Numbered from the stretch's first letter, positions 1 to 10,834 are shown. The stretch is DNA of 64,000 bases from Limnanthes douglasii subsp. nivea (GCA_036936605.1 JAUPFV010000004.1:288218009-288282008); one strand, 5' to 3'. Numbers and translations are program-made. Notes: a model not told the origin generated them from the letters alone.

Positions 1-853
1 CTCCGAACACACACTTTTCTGGATTTAGCTTTAAATTCACTTTTACTAAGTTAGAAAAAGTTTCTTGGAGGTCTGCCAAGTGTAGTTGTTCATCCATACT
101 TTTCACCATCATGTCATCAATGTATACTTCCATATTTCTTCCAGTTTGATCAGCAAAGGCTTTGTTCACCAATCTCTGATAAGTAGCCCCAGCATTTTTC
201 AATCCAAATGGCATCACCTTGTAGCAATGAAGACCCCTGTTAGTGACAAATATGGTATGCTCCTGATCTTTCGGGTCTACTTGAATCTGATTGTACCCGG
301 AGAAAGAATCTGTGAAGGATAGTAGCTTATTCCCAGAAGTGGAATCTACCAGCTGATCAATCCGGGGGACTGGATATAAATCTTTTGGGCAAGCCCTATT
401 GAGATCTGTGAAGTAAATGTACATACGCCACTTGCCATTTTTCTTTTTCACCAAGACCGGATTGGCAGTCCACAAAGGATATTGAGACTCATATATATGC
501 CCCATTTTTATGAGCCTGTCAACCTCTTGAACAATAACATCAGCCTTTTCCTTGCAAAAAGCCCTTCTCTTTTGCATCACAGGTGCTATATCTCTCCGGA
601 TGGATAGGTGATGTGATATAATATCTGTTGGAACCCCAGTTACATCAGCATTGCACCAAGTAAAAACATGTTGATGGTCTTTTAGAAACTTTAACATTTT
701 AATCTTCAGTTCATATGGCTTATTAGACCCTATCTTAACATTTTTTCTCTCTTCTAAAGAATGTGTTTCAACTTCTTCGACTGGTATCAACACTCCAGGG
801 GTCTTTCTGGGGTCATCAATTTCACCCTCACCCCCAGAAAGCCCCTCAAACTG
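1..853 (-). CDS. Gypsy-1 pol, reverse transcriptase part (runs off the window)
   Basis: RNA-dependent DNA polymerase that copies the element RNA into cDNA. The minus-strand frame beginning just after the UAG at 854-856 is open to the window edge. It contains the palm motifs in order: NPVLVKKKNGKWRM near 430-470, FTDLNRACPKD near 380-410, SFSGYNQIQVDPKDQ near 260-310, VMPFGLKNAGATYQRL near 160-205, and the catalytic YIDDMMVKS near 85-125, followed by LKLNPEKCVFG. The D of FTDLN and the two D of YIDD are the metal-binding residues. There is no AUG of its own at the start, so expression must come by readthrough of the upstream UAG. The frame is intact although gag-pro upstream is broken. RNase H and integrase would lie to the left of the window. 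Confidence 0.88.
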
Positions 854-856
854 CTA
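854..856 (-). other. Candidate readthrough UAG between protease and RT (Gypsy-1)
   Basis: On the minus strand the stop reads TAG CAG TTT. The frame upstream is protease, and the same frame downstream stays open through RT to the window edge. The same stop at the same aligned position occurs in Gypsy-2 (8087) and Gypsy-4 (60122). UAG followed by CAR is the core of the tobamovirus-type leaky stop context. Confidence 0.6.
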
Positions 857-3194
857 TTCTTCGTTGATACAAATTGCCCCCAACATCCGTGGAGCCAGTG
901 TTGTAGCATAACACTCCGTTGCAACCTTTTGACTGCTTCGGACAACGCTCACCTGTCCTTGAACAGCATATTTCAAACATTGGTGGACTGTCGAGGCCAC
1001 TGCATGCATCCTAGAGAGCCAAGACCTCCCTAAAATAGCATTATAACAAGTGGGACAATCCACCACAATAAAAATTATCCTGACCATCTTCTTGAAATGG
1101 CCCTTGCCCAACAAAACTTCCTCTTCGAACTCCCCGATCACATCTGCTGAGCTTCCAGTGAAACCCACAATTGATCTGCCGAACGCTGAATTACGGTTGG
1201 ATTTTTCATCTTTTTGTAAGTGGTTAAGAAGAGGATATTGGCCGAACTTCTAGTATCCACCAAGATTCGTCTTATGTCATTGCCCCCAATGGATGCTCCT
1301 ATGACAACAGCATCTTCATGAGGGCCAGCTATATCCCTTAAGTCATCTTCATCGAAAACAATGAAGGGAAACAGAATTTGTGATTGAAAAGAGGTCATGC
1401 CTCCTTATAGTAGGTGGCTAGAGTATGAACGTGCCTCTTCTTTGAAGAAGCAGTAGGAGCTGTCATAGTATCCCCTCCAAAAATTGTAAGTGACTCAAAA
1501 AACTTTATAAGCCCGGAGACCGTTTTACAACGTTCCTCAATGGTACCCACTCTATTTTGAGTTGGATTGGGATCCAAGTATTCTGATTCTACATTAAATC
1601 TTTCGATTATAACCATAGCTCCCTCCGGAGACACATTACTTAGACCAACCCGATGAATATTATCAGGCCTATTTCCTCCTCTTCTTTTGATATACGCCCC
1701 CGGCTTTCCTCTTTTAATCAAGTTCTGAACTTCTTGTTTCAAGGCTATACAATTGTCAGTGGTATGGCCAGTATCATTATGGTACTGGCAGAAAGAGTTG
1801 TTACGATATTCCCTGGGAGATTGTAGTGCGGCCGGCCTTCTATAGTGCACTTCTTTCTTTGTTTTATCGTAAATGGTGGCCACACTTTCTTTTAGTTCTG
1901 CAAACCACTCCGGTTGAACCCAAGGCCCTCTCTTATTTCTAGATTGTTGACTCTGGGCAGGTGCAGCTGGCTGAGATTGAGCTTTAGCCCTGTTATACCC
2001 CTGTCCGGTCTCCCTTGCCTTGTTCCCGGACTGATTTTGGTTGGGGTTTGGTGCAACCGGGGCAGACCTCACCTGCCTGTGCACCCTAGTTTTCTTTGTT
2101 TCATCAACATTGATTTCTTTCCGACTTGATTCAGCAAACCTCCCCAAGTCATGGCTTTCTTTTTTGTCACCGAATCAGCCAAATTTCCAGGGTTTAAGCC
2201 CTGTCTCAAGGATGCTATTGTTACTTGCTCGAAGTAATCAGCCAACCCATTTTTGGTGTTTACAAAACGACTTATGTATTCTTTCAATGATTCGTTTGGT
2301 TCTTGGGCACAATGGATTATTGTGTCCCCATTGCCCTTCAACTCTTTACTCCCAACAAACTGCCTTCGAAAGGCCACCCAAAAAGTATCAAAATTCCTGA
2401 TGCAGCCTTGAGGTAGACTGTTATACCACTTTAGAGCACTCCCCGTAAAGGATTGGGAGAATGCTCTACAGAGTAACTTGTCGTCATCCTCAAAATTCAT
2501 CATGAAGTTTTTAAATTGTTCCAAGTGGTTGTCCGGATCAGTACTGCCATCGTATTTCTCCATTTTAGTGCTATCGAACCTCTTAGGGAGGTTTCCGGAC
2601 AGAATCTTGGAAGACAATGGAGATTGTCTCCGATTCCGGCCATGACTGAAAACAATATCCTTATTGGGAGTTGCAAAGATACATGGTTCATCGTGGAAGG
2701 CAAAAGGATCCATCAGCATCCGGTCTACATGCCCCCGGCTGTGAGACGATCCTTTGCCTATATTCTTCTTCAATTTCCCATGTCTATCCCTTTTTTCTCG
2801 AATACTTTTTAATCAACTTTTGCTTCTTTTTGGATCGACCCTCATCACTGTTGGATGACAAGGACTCTTCAACTCCATCCTCGTCCGATGAGCTATCAAA
2901 AGACTCTGAGTCTGAGTCAGAACTCTCCACTGGCTTAGACCGGTGAGACTTTTTTGAGCTAGCATGAGTCTTCTTGGTACTCACATGAGTCTTCGAAGGC
3001 TCATGCTCTCTAGGGTTATCGGTATGATGAGCGACTGATGCTTTTGACTTCTCTTTCATGCCCATCTTAGCCTTCTTCGCCCTCAGAGCTTCTATCTCGC
3101 CCTTTAATCTATCACGCTCCTCGATGGTATATTCATCATTTTCACCCACCACTTCAAGCAAAGCTGGTGGTACTTCCGGGGCGTCCGGATTCAT
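854..3194 (-). pseudogene. Gypsy-1 gag-protease, frameshifted
   Basis: Structural Gag and aspartic protease of Gypsy-1. The first AUG is at 3194 (MNPDAPEVPP). A charged, Ser/Lys-rich region follows, then the retrotransposon Gag core (KWYNSLPQG, about 2400-2450), a zinc knuckle (CQYHNDTGHTTDNC, about 1740-1790), and the protease with VDTRSSANIL (about 1235-1265) and ILGRSWLSRMH (about 1015-1045). The reading frame shifts near 2785 in an A-run, near 2110, and again near 1160 within the protease; each shift is seen as one half of the protein continuing in another frame when compared with Gypsy-2 and Gypsy-4. The usual protease triad DTG or DSG reads DTR here. The protein ends at the UAG at 854-856. 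Confidence 0.85.
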
Positions 3195-3248
3195 TCGGAC
3201 TGATTTTTCCTGTTGGTTTTGAATGCTTGATTCAGACACCGTCGTGCT

Positions 3249-3265
3249 CCTACTGTGGTCGCCAA
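3249..3265 (-). other. Primer-binding site of Gypsy-1
   Basis: The minus strand reads TTGGCGACCACAGTAGG, two bases inside the LTR end CCA. Its position directly inside the LTR and the TTGGCGAC start are typical of plant Tat-type elements. The priming tRNA cannot be named with certainty from the sequence alone. Gypsy-2 has a diverged copy (TTAGCGACCGTAATGGG) at the same place. Confidence 0.6.
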
Positions 3266-3267
3266 TT

Positions 3268-3672
3268 TGGTGAGGTCTATTTTTGTCTGAGGGTAAGTTT
3301 GTAATTTCTTTTAGAGTTTTGTGGAAGTTTGTAAGTATTTAATGTTTGAGTAGAGAGTAGAGGGAGAATTAAGCAGCCTGGTTGTATTTAATTTTCATTA
3401 CCCTCATTTAATGTTGGTGGTTGGGTATTTATACCCTTACATCTGGGCCTTATGGGCTTTCGGGTCATGTTTAATGGACCCGGGTCAAGTTCAAGGACCC
3501 ATGAGCTCTTAGTAGGAGAGCAGGCAGCTTAGTTAAGAAGTGTTTAGGTTTTAAGTACTTTAGTTCTTGTTCGAACAGTCCAATGGGTGAGGTGTTCGAA
3601 CTGCCTTGTCCGGTTAGGTAGTTTTTGTCCGAACTGTCCCTGTCCGTAATGGTAACGGAATCCGGAATCATC
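3268..3672 (-). repeat. 5' LTR of Gypsy-1 (outer border approximate)
   Basis: The inner border is set by the PBS (LTR ends CCA on the minus strand). The outer border is placed at 3672, where the minus strand starts TGATGATTCC, but the partner LTR lies outside the window, so this could be some bases off. The tract TGGGTATTTATACCC near 3422-3436 could supply the TATA region. The LTR resembles the Gypsy-2 LTR in several blocks (for example GATTACCCTCATT). Confidence 0.6.
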
Positions 3673-3936
3673 ATATACTATTGCGTGTTCTTTGTATAAT
3701 ATTGACAATGTGATTTGTGTACATTTATTGAGAGTAATAAGAGTTGCAACTATAAAATCTGATACTGCGAGTTGTTCAATTAGTGTACTGAGGGTTGTTG
3801 CGAGTTGTTATTTATTACTAACTTACCTATTCATATTTTTATGCCACGTGATTTCTTTATAATTGTTCAATGCAAGGTAAGGTATGTCTAAACCACGAGT
3901 GTATATTTTCAAAAATATGGTCACCAAACTGTAATT

Positions 3937-4248
3937 GTGCCTTTCACGGAGTTGGAAAACTTTCAAAGTATCCAAGAGTACGTAGAGAGCAAATGGGAGG
4001 AGCTGGTCAGAGGTAACTACATTATTGCATACTCCCGCGGGGATCAGAAGAATTGTTTCTTTTTTAGTGATAAATATTTTAATGGTTTAGAATTATATCT
4101 TAATTTGGAGTGTTTAAAACGGGTTATTTTTGTCATAGAACAACAAGTCTTTGATAAGGGTTCTGGTAAAAAACATAAACAACATAACATAAGTTTGGGA
4201 GAACCATCTCATAATCAACTAACTAGCGGGAGAGTAGTAATGGTTTAG
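3937..4248 (+). CDS. Hypothetical reading frame in MULE-A
   Basis: A 103-residue open frame; its nominal first codon is not AUG (tgcctttcac context), so if real it is an internal exon. The N-terminal part (ELENFQSIQEYVESKWEEL) is hydrophilic and helix-prone. The middle (IIAYSRGDQKNCFFFSDKYF) is denser in aromatic residues. I recognise no family. It lies between the Gypsy-1 LTR and AGTTG-type words, so it is most likely part of the element's own coding content. It could also be chance, since no paralogue is visible in the window. Confidence 0.2.
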   Translation: MPFTELENFQSIQEYVESKWEELVRGNYIIAYSRGDQKNCFFFSDKYFNGLELYLNLECLKRVIFVIEQQVFDKGSGKKHKQHNISLGEPSHNQLTSGRVVMV

Positions 4249-5064
4249 TTAATTATGATGAGAGAGAAAAAATTTGCTACTACCAGTTGGCAGATGCTAT
4301 CACATGTGTTGGACCGTAACTCTTCAATCTGCGACAAGAATACCAGACGCATTATAATTTGTTAAGTGCAGATTAAACAAATTAAACATATATAACAAAG
4401 CTCAAGCATATACTTACTTCTTTCGCCTGTATTTCAAGCTTTCACTCGTACTTATTCTTATCGGCATATGTCTTCAATCTCTTTCTTATTTCTTCAGATC
4501 CAGTCTTCTTTGGAGTAGCCTGTTTACGTTTGAGCATAAAATGACCGAGTGTTTCACATATACTTTCATCTTCCACGTCTTCGGTCTCCGGTTGGGATGT
4601 CTGGGTTAATGTTGATGGAATTGTTGTTCCTGGTGACTGTTTGTGGTTGGTCTCTGGTTGGGATATCCCGATTAGAGTCTTGCCGCGTGTGTTCCCCTCT
4701 TCCTTGTTTTTGGGGCTACGTTTTTCAACCTTTTTCTCGGTATTTCTTCCGGTAAAACCGGTGAAACATCTGGATCTCCATTTCCTTTTATTCCTCCGAA
4801 TGCTGCTCTTTCAGCCTCTGTCAAACATAGGGCAGTCTCCACAACCTACCGGGGGAAGAACATCAAATTCAATACATGCACGCGAGTTTTTTAATACCAT
4901 AAAACGATACCGCGAATTGTTTGTGGTACCACAACAAGAGAGGCCAATGTTAGCAAAATGATTGCAAGTTGTGTTTTACATATAGTGAAAACTTTTTGTA
5001 AATGAATACAGAGAGTTGTTTGCAACTAGCTTCCGGGAGTTGTACGCAACTAGATTATGAGAGT

Positions 5065-5069
<5 letters not shown>

Positions 5070-5096
<27 letters not shown>
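5070..5096. repeat. (AT)n microsatellite
   Basis: An uninterrupted AT dinucleotide run of about 27 bases inside MULE-A, directly after a GAGTTGTTTT word. Confidence 0.95.
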
Positions 5097-5462
5097 CATA
5101 CCACATCATCTTGTAGTTTGTCTAGCATTTTAACAATCTCTCAGGTTGATGGTTTGAACTTTAATCCTCACCATTTGAAGAACCTTGAGATCATGTTTGG
5201 CTTTGCTAGGTCTCGCCAATTATTGTGTGCTCCATGACTAAAGGCTACATCACGAAAATTATTATCATCACGCGATCTATGTTAACTAATATTTAAATAA
5301 GCAAAAAAAATCTTACGAATAAAAGTGTGACGCAGCCGATAACTCTATCGGGTATTCCCACCGTAACACAAACCCCGATCGACTGGAGAAGATTCAAAAT
5401 TATTGATCCTAACTAATCATAGTCATTTATTATGCCGACGTCTTAAAAAAATATAGAAAATT

Positions 5463-6146
5463 CTAACCCATTACATCTCCATAGATTGAGTAGAATAAGG
5501 TTGAGCAAATAAACATAATCAACAGCCGAACAAAGTCCTCTAGTTCATGCTCCCCCTTGGCTGATGATACCTGCGTGTAAAAAACAACACAACATGCTAT
5601 GTTAGTGCACATGAACATCTGATTTATAACATAAACTAGATTTAGAGGTACCTTTATAATGTTATTCGATACAGTTTTCGTATTTGTCGATCTTATCTTC
5701 CTTGACGTTTCACCGATGAAGTATGTTCTCATTATCTTTGAATCATTCTCCGCCCCGTCTACGTATCTGCTGAAGAATACTCTGGATTTTGTTAAAGCCA
5801 TTTCCTCTGTGTCGTGTTCAAGGAAAAAAATGACCTTTACATTATCGGTTGTTAGCTTCACCAACTTTGACCCAAAATGGAACACGTCTTCCTCGATCGA
5901 GAACGACTCTGTAATTTGTTGAACTAGCTTATAAAACTTTTTCTTCGCGATCTTCTCCCGACGGAGGTCGAAAGCATTTTTCAAAAGGTCGTAAAATGGT
6001 GTGTTTTCGGTAGCTTTGATGTGGGCAAAGGTAATAAGGTCATTTTTTTCAGCAAATGCATAAGGCTTACCAATCCAGACTTGCAAAAGTTTGCTTTCGC
6101 AGTCATATTGCATGCAAATACATAAATAGGAACTTGTAAATAACAT
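5463..6146 (-). CDS. Hypothetical protein exon(s) of MULE-A
   Basis: A minus-strand frame opening with AUG at 6146 and open for 227 codons. The first ~12 and last ~60 codons look intronic: KTVSNNIIK near 5650 is followed by AT-rich, intron-like sequence. The core (about residues 15-165) is charged and amphipathic: FYDLLKNAFDLRREKIAKKK, then FHFGSKLVKLTTDNVKVIFF and KIMRTYFIGETSRKIRS. I do not recognise the family. A TC-rich leader on the same strand at 6780-6850 would suit a gene transcribed inward from the right end. By position it could be an accessory gene of the element, but no function can be inferred. Confidence 0.35.
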   Translation of the reverse strand: MLFTSSYLCICMQYDCESKLLQVWIGKPYAFAEKNDLITFAHIKATENTPFYDLLKNAFDLRREKIAKKKFYKLVQQITESFSIEEDVFHFGSKLVKLTTDNVKVIFFLEHDTEEMALTKSRVFFSRYVDGAENDSKIMRTYFIGETSRKIRSTNTKTVSNNIIKVPLNLVYVINQMFMCTNIACCVVFYTQVSSAKGEHELEDFVRLLIMFICSTLFYSIYGDVMG

Positions 6147-6907
6147 AAACGATGAATTGCTTGTGAAACATTAAAACAACAAATTGTTTGAAGCATTTAT
6201 ATAGCGAGTTGTTTGTTACAACTACATATAGTGAATTGCATGCAATCATCAGAAATCGAGTTCTTTTGAAACAACAACAAGCTATTTCTCTATCCAATAA
6301 ACTACCAAGATGCGAGTTGTTTGCATATATATACGATGAGGACACAAGTTATTCTATTGCACATGATACACAAATGCGAGTTGTGCCTACTTTTCACATG
6401 CACGTTGACGAAAACTGGAAAATATAGAAACAGAACCCAAACCAACAAACAACTTAATAAACTATATCTAATAAACATCACATCACACATCAACGTCGAT
6501 CGTGAATAAACTCCAACATGCACTTGAAAATCAGTAAAAACGCAAAAAAATACACATTTTCGAGAGAACCACGTATCTAATAATTGTAACTGTTGGTTTC
6601 TTCACCAGCCGACGTAAACTCAACAACAAGTGGTCCAAGGCTTCGTGGTTACTTGTCTCAGGGAGGACACGACGTTCGACAACCGAATTTTGGTGAAAAA
6701 CGACAGAAAGTACGGTGGCAGGAGGCTGAAAGTTTACTTGTGGGTATATGAACGATTTTTGGAGAAAGAAAGAAAGAAGATCGTATTTTGTGGTTTAGAG
6801 GGACTTAGGTTTAGAGGGACTTGAGAGAGGAAAAAGAAATTGGTTTGAAGAGAGAAAACAGATCTAAATAGTTTGAGGGTATTTTTATCCAATTTTTAGA
6901 TTCAGGT

Positions 6908-7130
6908 ACTAATTCACACACTATCTTATTTTTGGATACCAGTTAGTAATTAGGTAGTTGAGTGAGTATTTACAGAGTGATATTTACTCGTACATTTTTT
7001 CTTTAAAATATATATATTAAAACAAAAATGTTAAATGTATAATAGTTTGTTTTTTCGATTCTTATTCGATACTCAATTCAATAATAAATAATGATATAAA
7101 AATTAAATTAATAAAAAATATAAATTCTTC
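6908..7130. repeat. Direct repeat, left copy (end of MULE-A plus AT-rich flank)
   Basis: The stretch from CACTATCTTATTTTTGGATA to AAATATAAATTCTT recurs at 10852-11044 in the same orientation with moderate divergence and a short gap. It holds the terminus of MULE-A followed by AT-rich flanking DNA. Together the two copies bracket Gypsy-2. Confidence 0.8.
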
Positions 7131-8086
7131 ACCGGACGAGGGTAATTGTCCACTTCTCTTACCAGCACAACACTTATAGCATATTCTGATACAACTAGAT
7201 ATACGTAGAGCTTTTCCCTCCGAACAATTTTGAAGATAGTCTTAGGTGAAGATAAATGCTTCTTGATTTCAATAAAAGCCTGATCACACTGTGGAGACCA
7301 ATTAAAGTATTTGGCATTCCTCAATACTTAAAAGAATGGAGCGCACTTGTCTGATGATCTTGAAATAGACCTGTTCAACGCAGCCAATCGTCCCGTCAGT
7401 CTTTGAACTTCTTTGATATTCCGAGGAGGGTCCATAGCTAGCAAGGCATTAAGTTAATCTGGATCATGCTGAAATCGTTTCTCACTTATTATGTAGTCCA
7501 AAAACTTTCCAGATCGGACCCCAAATACACACTTTTCAGGATTTAATTTAAATTCACAGCCTATAAGTTAGAGAATATTTCTTGAAGGTCAGATATATGT
7601 TCATATTCCTCCAAGCTTTTAACCATCATATCCTCCATATAAACCTCCATGTTTCTGCAAATCTGATTAGCAAAGGCTTTTAACCATCATATCATCCATA
7701 TTCCTCTAATGGGTACTGAGATTCTTTAATGTGACCCATCTTGGTCAAACGATTAACTTCCTAGACAGTCACATCTGCTTTTTCCTTAGAGAAAGATCTT
7801 TTCCTTTGTACAACTAGTGCAACATCAGTTCAGATAGACAACTTGTGAGAAATAATATCAGCTGGAACTCTAGTGACATCACTGTTACACCATGCGAAGA
7901 CATGTTGATTATTCATAAAAAAGACAGTAACCGGTGTTTCAAACCTGACACCAACTTGATACCAATTTTAACATTCTTGCCCTCTGCAAGGGAGTGAGTT
8001 TCTACCTCCTCAACAGGTATTATGACACTGGGAGCCTCCTTGGGATAATCAATTTCATTCTCATCATAAGAAGGCTCCAATATTTG
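7130..8086 (-). pseudogene. Gypsy-2 RT remnant with palm deletion
   Basis: Fragments of reverse transcriptase downstream of the UAG at 8087. Recognisable pieces are the start of pol (EIDYPKEAPSV near 8020-8060), the FTLTKMGH-like segment near 7730, and the thumb/connection part with FNWSPQCDQAFIEIKKHLSS and KLYVYLVVSEYAISVVLVREVD (7103-7324). The segment that should hold FTDLNRACPKD, SGYNQI and PFGLKNAGATYQRL is missing. The words around YIDD/MVK are duplicated at the breakpoint (7616-7637 and 7677-7698). The enzyme cannot be functional. The frame ends in the direct repeat at 7130. Confidence 0.75.
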
Positions 8087-8089
8087 CTA
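8087..8089 (-). other. Candidate readthrough UAG between protease and RT (Gypsy-2)
   Basis: Minus strand TAG CAA ATA, at exactly the same aligned distance (14 codons after the conserved Leu of the LA/LS motif) as in Gypsy-1 and Gypsy-4. The frame continues downstream as pol for about 50 codons. Confidence 0.5.
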
Positions 8090-10423
8090 ATCTTTATTAA
8101 CCTTGACTGCCTCTAAAGACTTATAGGCAAGAGTTGTTGGATAACATTCCCTAGCTACATTCTGGTTGCTCCGTAAAATACCTACTTGTCCATGGACAAC
8201 ATATTTCAAACATTGGTGGATGGCCACAACATGCATTCTGGAGAGCCAAGATCTCCCAAATATAGCGTTGTAATACGTTGGGCAATCTACCACAATAAAC
8301 AACACTCTTACCATTTTCTTAAAGGGTCATTTACCCAATAATACTTCCTCTTGGAACTCCCCAATAAGATCTGCAGAAGTTCCATGTGAAGCCTACGATG
8401 GTTCTGTTTGGACGTTGTATAATCAAAGGGTTTCTTATCTTCTTGTAGAAGCTTAATAACAGGATGTTTGCCGAACTACATGTGTCAATCAGAATTCGGC
8501 GTATATCGTTTCCTCCTATTGATGCTCCTATTAACACAACATCTTCATGAGGCCTTGCAATGTCTCTCAGGCCATCCTCATTGAAAAATATAAAGAGAGA
8601 TGAGGATTGGTACATGTGAGTGGACATCTCTCTATCCAGTTAGGTGGCCAGACTGTGGATATGCTTCTTCCTTGATGAAGTGGAAGGTGCAGTCACATTA
8701 TCCCCTCCAAAAATAGTCAATGACTCAAAAAAGTTAATCAGACCAGAAACCGTTTTAGTCTTGTCTGTTATCACCCCTACCCGATTTTGACTCGGATCTG
8801 GATCAAGATACTCAGAGTCTATATCAAACCACTCAGTAATTACCATCGCCCCTTAATGTGTGGATGTCCCAGGATTATTCGAAGGACCAGTTCGGAGAGT
8901 ATTGGCTTGTGCATTATCTGATCGGCTTCCTCCTCGTTTTTTGACATAAGCTCCCAACTTAACCCTTTCAATAAGTTTATGGACTTCCTACGTTAAGGCT
9001 ATACAATCATGAGTAGCATGGCCTATGTAATTGTGGTATTGGCAGAAACGGGTGTTCCAGTTTTCTCTAGGGGATTGCAATGCTGCTGGCTTTCTAAAAT
9101 GCACTTCGTTTTTAGTTTTATCATAGATTGTAGCCATATTCTCCCCTAATTCAGCAAACCACTCAAGTTGAACCCAGAACCCGCTTTTGTTTCCGATCTG
9201 TTGACTCTAAGTCTCGTCAAACTGACTTTGCCTTGATCGGTTAGATCCATGTCTAGTCTCCTTTATCCTGTAACCGGACTGATTAGTAGTTGTAGGATTT
9301 TTTGTTGTAGTAGTGGACATAACCTGATGGTGTAATATGGTTTTCTTGGTCTCCTCAACGTTGATTTGCTTCCCCACTTGATTCAACAAACCACCTCAGG
9401 TCATAGCCTTCTTCCGAGTCACTGAATCAGCTAAATTACCTGGATTTAAACATTGTCTTAGGGAAGTAATTACAACTTGTTCAAATCAATCTGCTAACCC
9501 ATTCTTTGTATTTACGAAGCTGTTGATGTACTCATTTAAAGACTCATTTGGCTCCTGAGCACAGTGGATAATGGTGTCCCCATTACCCTTGAGTTCCTTG
9601 CTTCCAACATATTGCCTCCGGAAGACAACCCAAAATGTACAAAATTTCTTATGCACCCTTGAGGGAGACTGCTGTACCATTTGAGAGCACTTCATGTGAA
9701 AGTTTGGGAGAAGGCCCTACACAATAGTTTGTCTTCGTCATCAAAATTCGTCATGAAATTATTAAACTGCTCCAGATGGTTGTCCGGATCTCGGCTCCCA
9801 TCATATTTCTCCATCTTGGAGCTATCAAACCTCTTCAGAAGATGTCTGGAGAGTATCTTCGCAAACAAAGGCGGTTGCCTCCAATTCTTGCTGCGGCTAA
9901 AAATAGTATCTTCATTAGGGGTAGCAAAAATACATGGTTCGGACTGAAAATCAAATGGATCAATCAACAACTGATCAATATGCTGGTTGGCTGACCCCTT
10001 ACCCTTTCCATGGTGCTTTTTAAGCCTGTCATGCCTATCTATTTTTCTTGAATGTCTTTTAATCAGCCTAATTTTCTTTTTTGACCTTCCCTCATCACTG
10101 CTTGAAGACAATGATTCTTCAAGATCTGCCTCATTAAATGAGCTCCTGGAGGACTCAGATGCAGAACTCTTCATAGGTTTAGATCGGTGTGTCTTCTTGG
10201 AACTGAGATGGGTCTTCAAGGACTGCTCGTTTTCTTTAAGATTGTCAGTGTAGTGAAGTACTGACGCACCAAATTTTTCTATAACTTCTTTCTCTGCTTG
10301 TTTTATTGCTCTCTGCGCCTCTATTTCAGCTCTCAACTGGTTGCGCTCCTCGATAGTATACTTATTATTCTTCTTTGTAACTTCCACCTCAAGAGGTGGA
10401 ATGTTCTGCTCATTCGGATCCAT
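8087..10423 (-). pseudogene. Gypsy-2 gag-protease, degenerate
   Basis: Starts with AUG at 10423 (MDPNEQNIPP). The charged Ser-rich N-terminal region and the start of the Gag core (ending LLCRAFSQTFT at 9692) are open. The next block (GDTIIHCAQEPNESLNEYI, 9486-9695) lies in another frame, as do NVEETKKTILHHQV (9207-9389) and the protease (8331-8627 with IDTCSSANIL; 8087-8314 with FGRSWLSRMH). The active-site triad reads DTC instead of DTG. Several in-frame stops separate the pieces, including within the zinc-knuckle area near 8990-9050. Compared with Gypsy-1 the protein is collinear, so identification is secure although it is broken in many places. Confidence 0.8.
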
Positions 10424-10496
10424 CCGAACTACATTGTTTGCTGGTTTTCACTTGTGAAATTCAGGCACCGTTGTGCTCCCATTACGGTCGCTAATT

Positions 10497-10834
10497 TGGT
10501 ATGATTAGTTTATGTTTGAGGGTAATTATGTAAAGTGTTATGAGAATTTAGTGTTTAAGGCATAGATAGTGAGATAATTAAGCTGTCTGTTAGCAGTAAA
10601 TTTTGATTACCCTCATTAATGAAAGTGGTTTGGGTATTTATACTTAATTAATAACCTATGAGCCTATTGGGTGAGATTGTGGAGTTGGGTCAAGTTTAAG
10701 GACCTATTAGCCAAGATGTGAGGTGACCAGCACCTAACTTAGTCACACTCCATTACGTTTGTCTTGTTGGGTTTTTTATAATAGTGGTTATGTCTGAACA
10801 ACCCTCTTGATAAAAATAATATACAGTGTCTAAT
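10497..10834 (-). repeat. 5' LTR of Gypsy-2 (outer border approximate)
   Basis: The inner border is placed by analogy with Gypsy-1 (minus strand ends ...TACCA before AATTAGCGACC). The outer border is chosen near 10834, before the direct repeat begins at 10852. Shared blocks with the Gypsy-1 LTR include GATTACCCTCATT and GGGTATTTATAC. No second LTR is present. Confidence 0.55.

Larger units (their letters stand above)
1..3672 (-). mobile_element. Gypsy-1: Tat-type Ty3/Gypsy retrotransposon, left part outside window
   Basis: Read on the minus strand the order is LTR (3268 to about 3672), primer-binding site, gag, protease, UAG, reverse transcriptase; RNase H, integrase and the other LTR lie beyond the left edge. 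The zinc knuckle style (CQYH..GHTTDNC) and the close resemblance to Gypsy-4, which carries two RNase H domains, place it with the Tat lineage of plant Gypsy elements. At least three small frameshifts in gag-pro make it non-autonomous, yet the RT part is open. It interrupts or abuts MULE-A on its right side, so it is probably the younger of the two. Confidence 0.9.
3673..6989. mobile_element. MULE-A: right part of a Mutator-like element with dispersed AGTTG/CAACT words
   Basis: The right end, read inward on the minus strand, is GAGTAAATATCACTCTGTAA, then AATACTCACTCAACT, then TTGGATAAAAATACCCT and a TC-rich leader (about 6780-6850). The same succession forms the left end of MULE-C at 40287. 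The interior carries many copies of AGTTGTTTGCAACT-like inverted words (3740, 5010-5065, 6205-6225, 6310 and others). The left end is missing because Gypsy-1 abuts it. Between about 4430 and 4880 the minus strand also reads as a basic, Pro/Ser/Thr-rich stretch ending in KTYADKNKYE. There is no visible transposase, so this is probably a non-autonomous or eroded element. Confidence 0.5.
7128..10834 (-). mobile_element. Gypsy-2: truncated Tat-type Gypsy element
   Basis: Same family group as Gypsy-1, read on the minus strand: LTR (10497 to about 10834), gag, protease, UAG, part of RT. It ends abruptly at about 7130 inside the RT/RNase H junction (NYPRPVKN), so RNase H, integrase and the 3' LTR are absent. 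The RT palm is internally deleted near 7640-7700. It carries many stops and shifts, so it is older than Gypsy-1. Confidence 0.85.
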
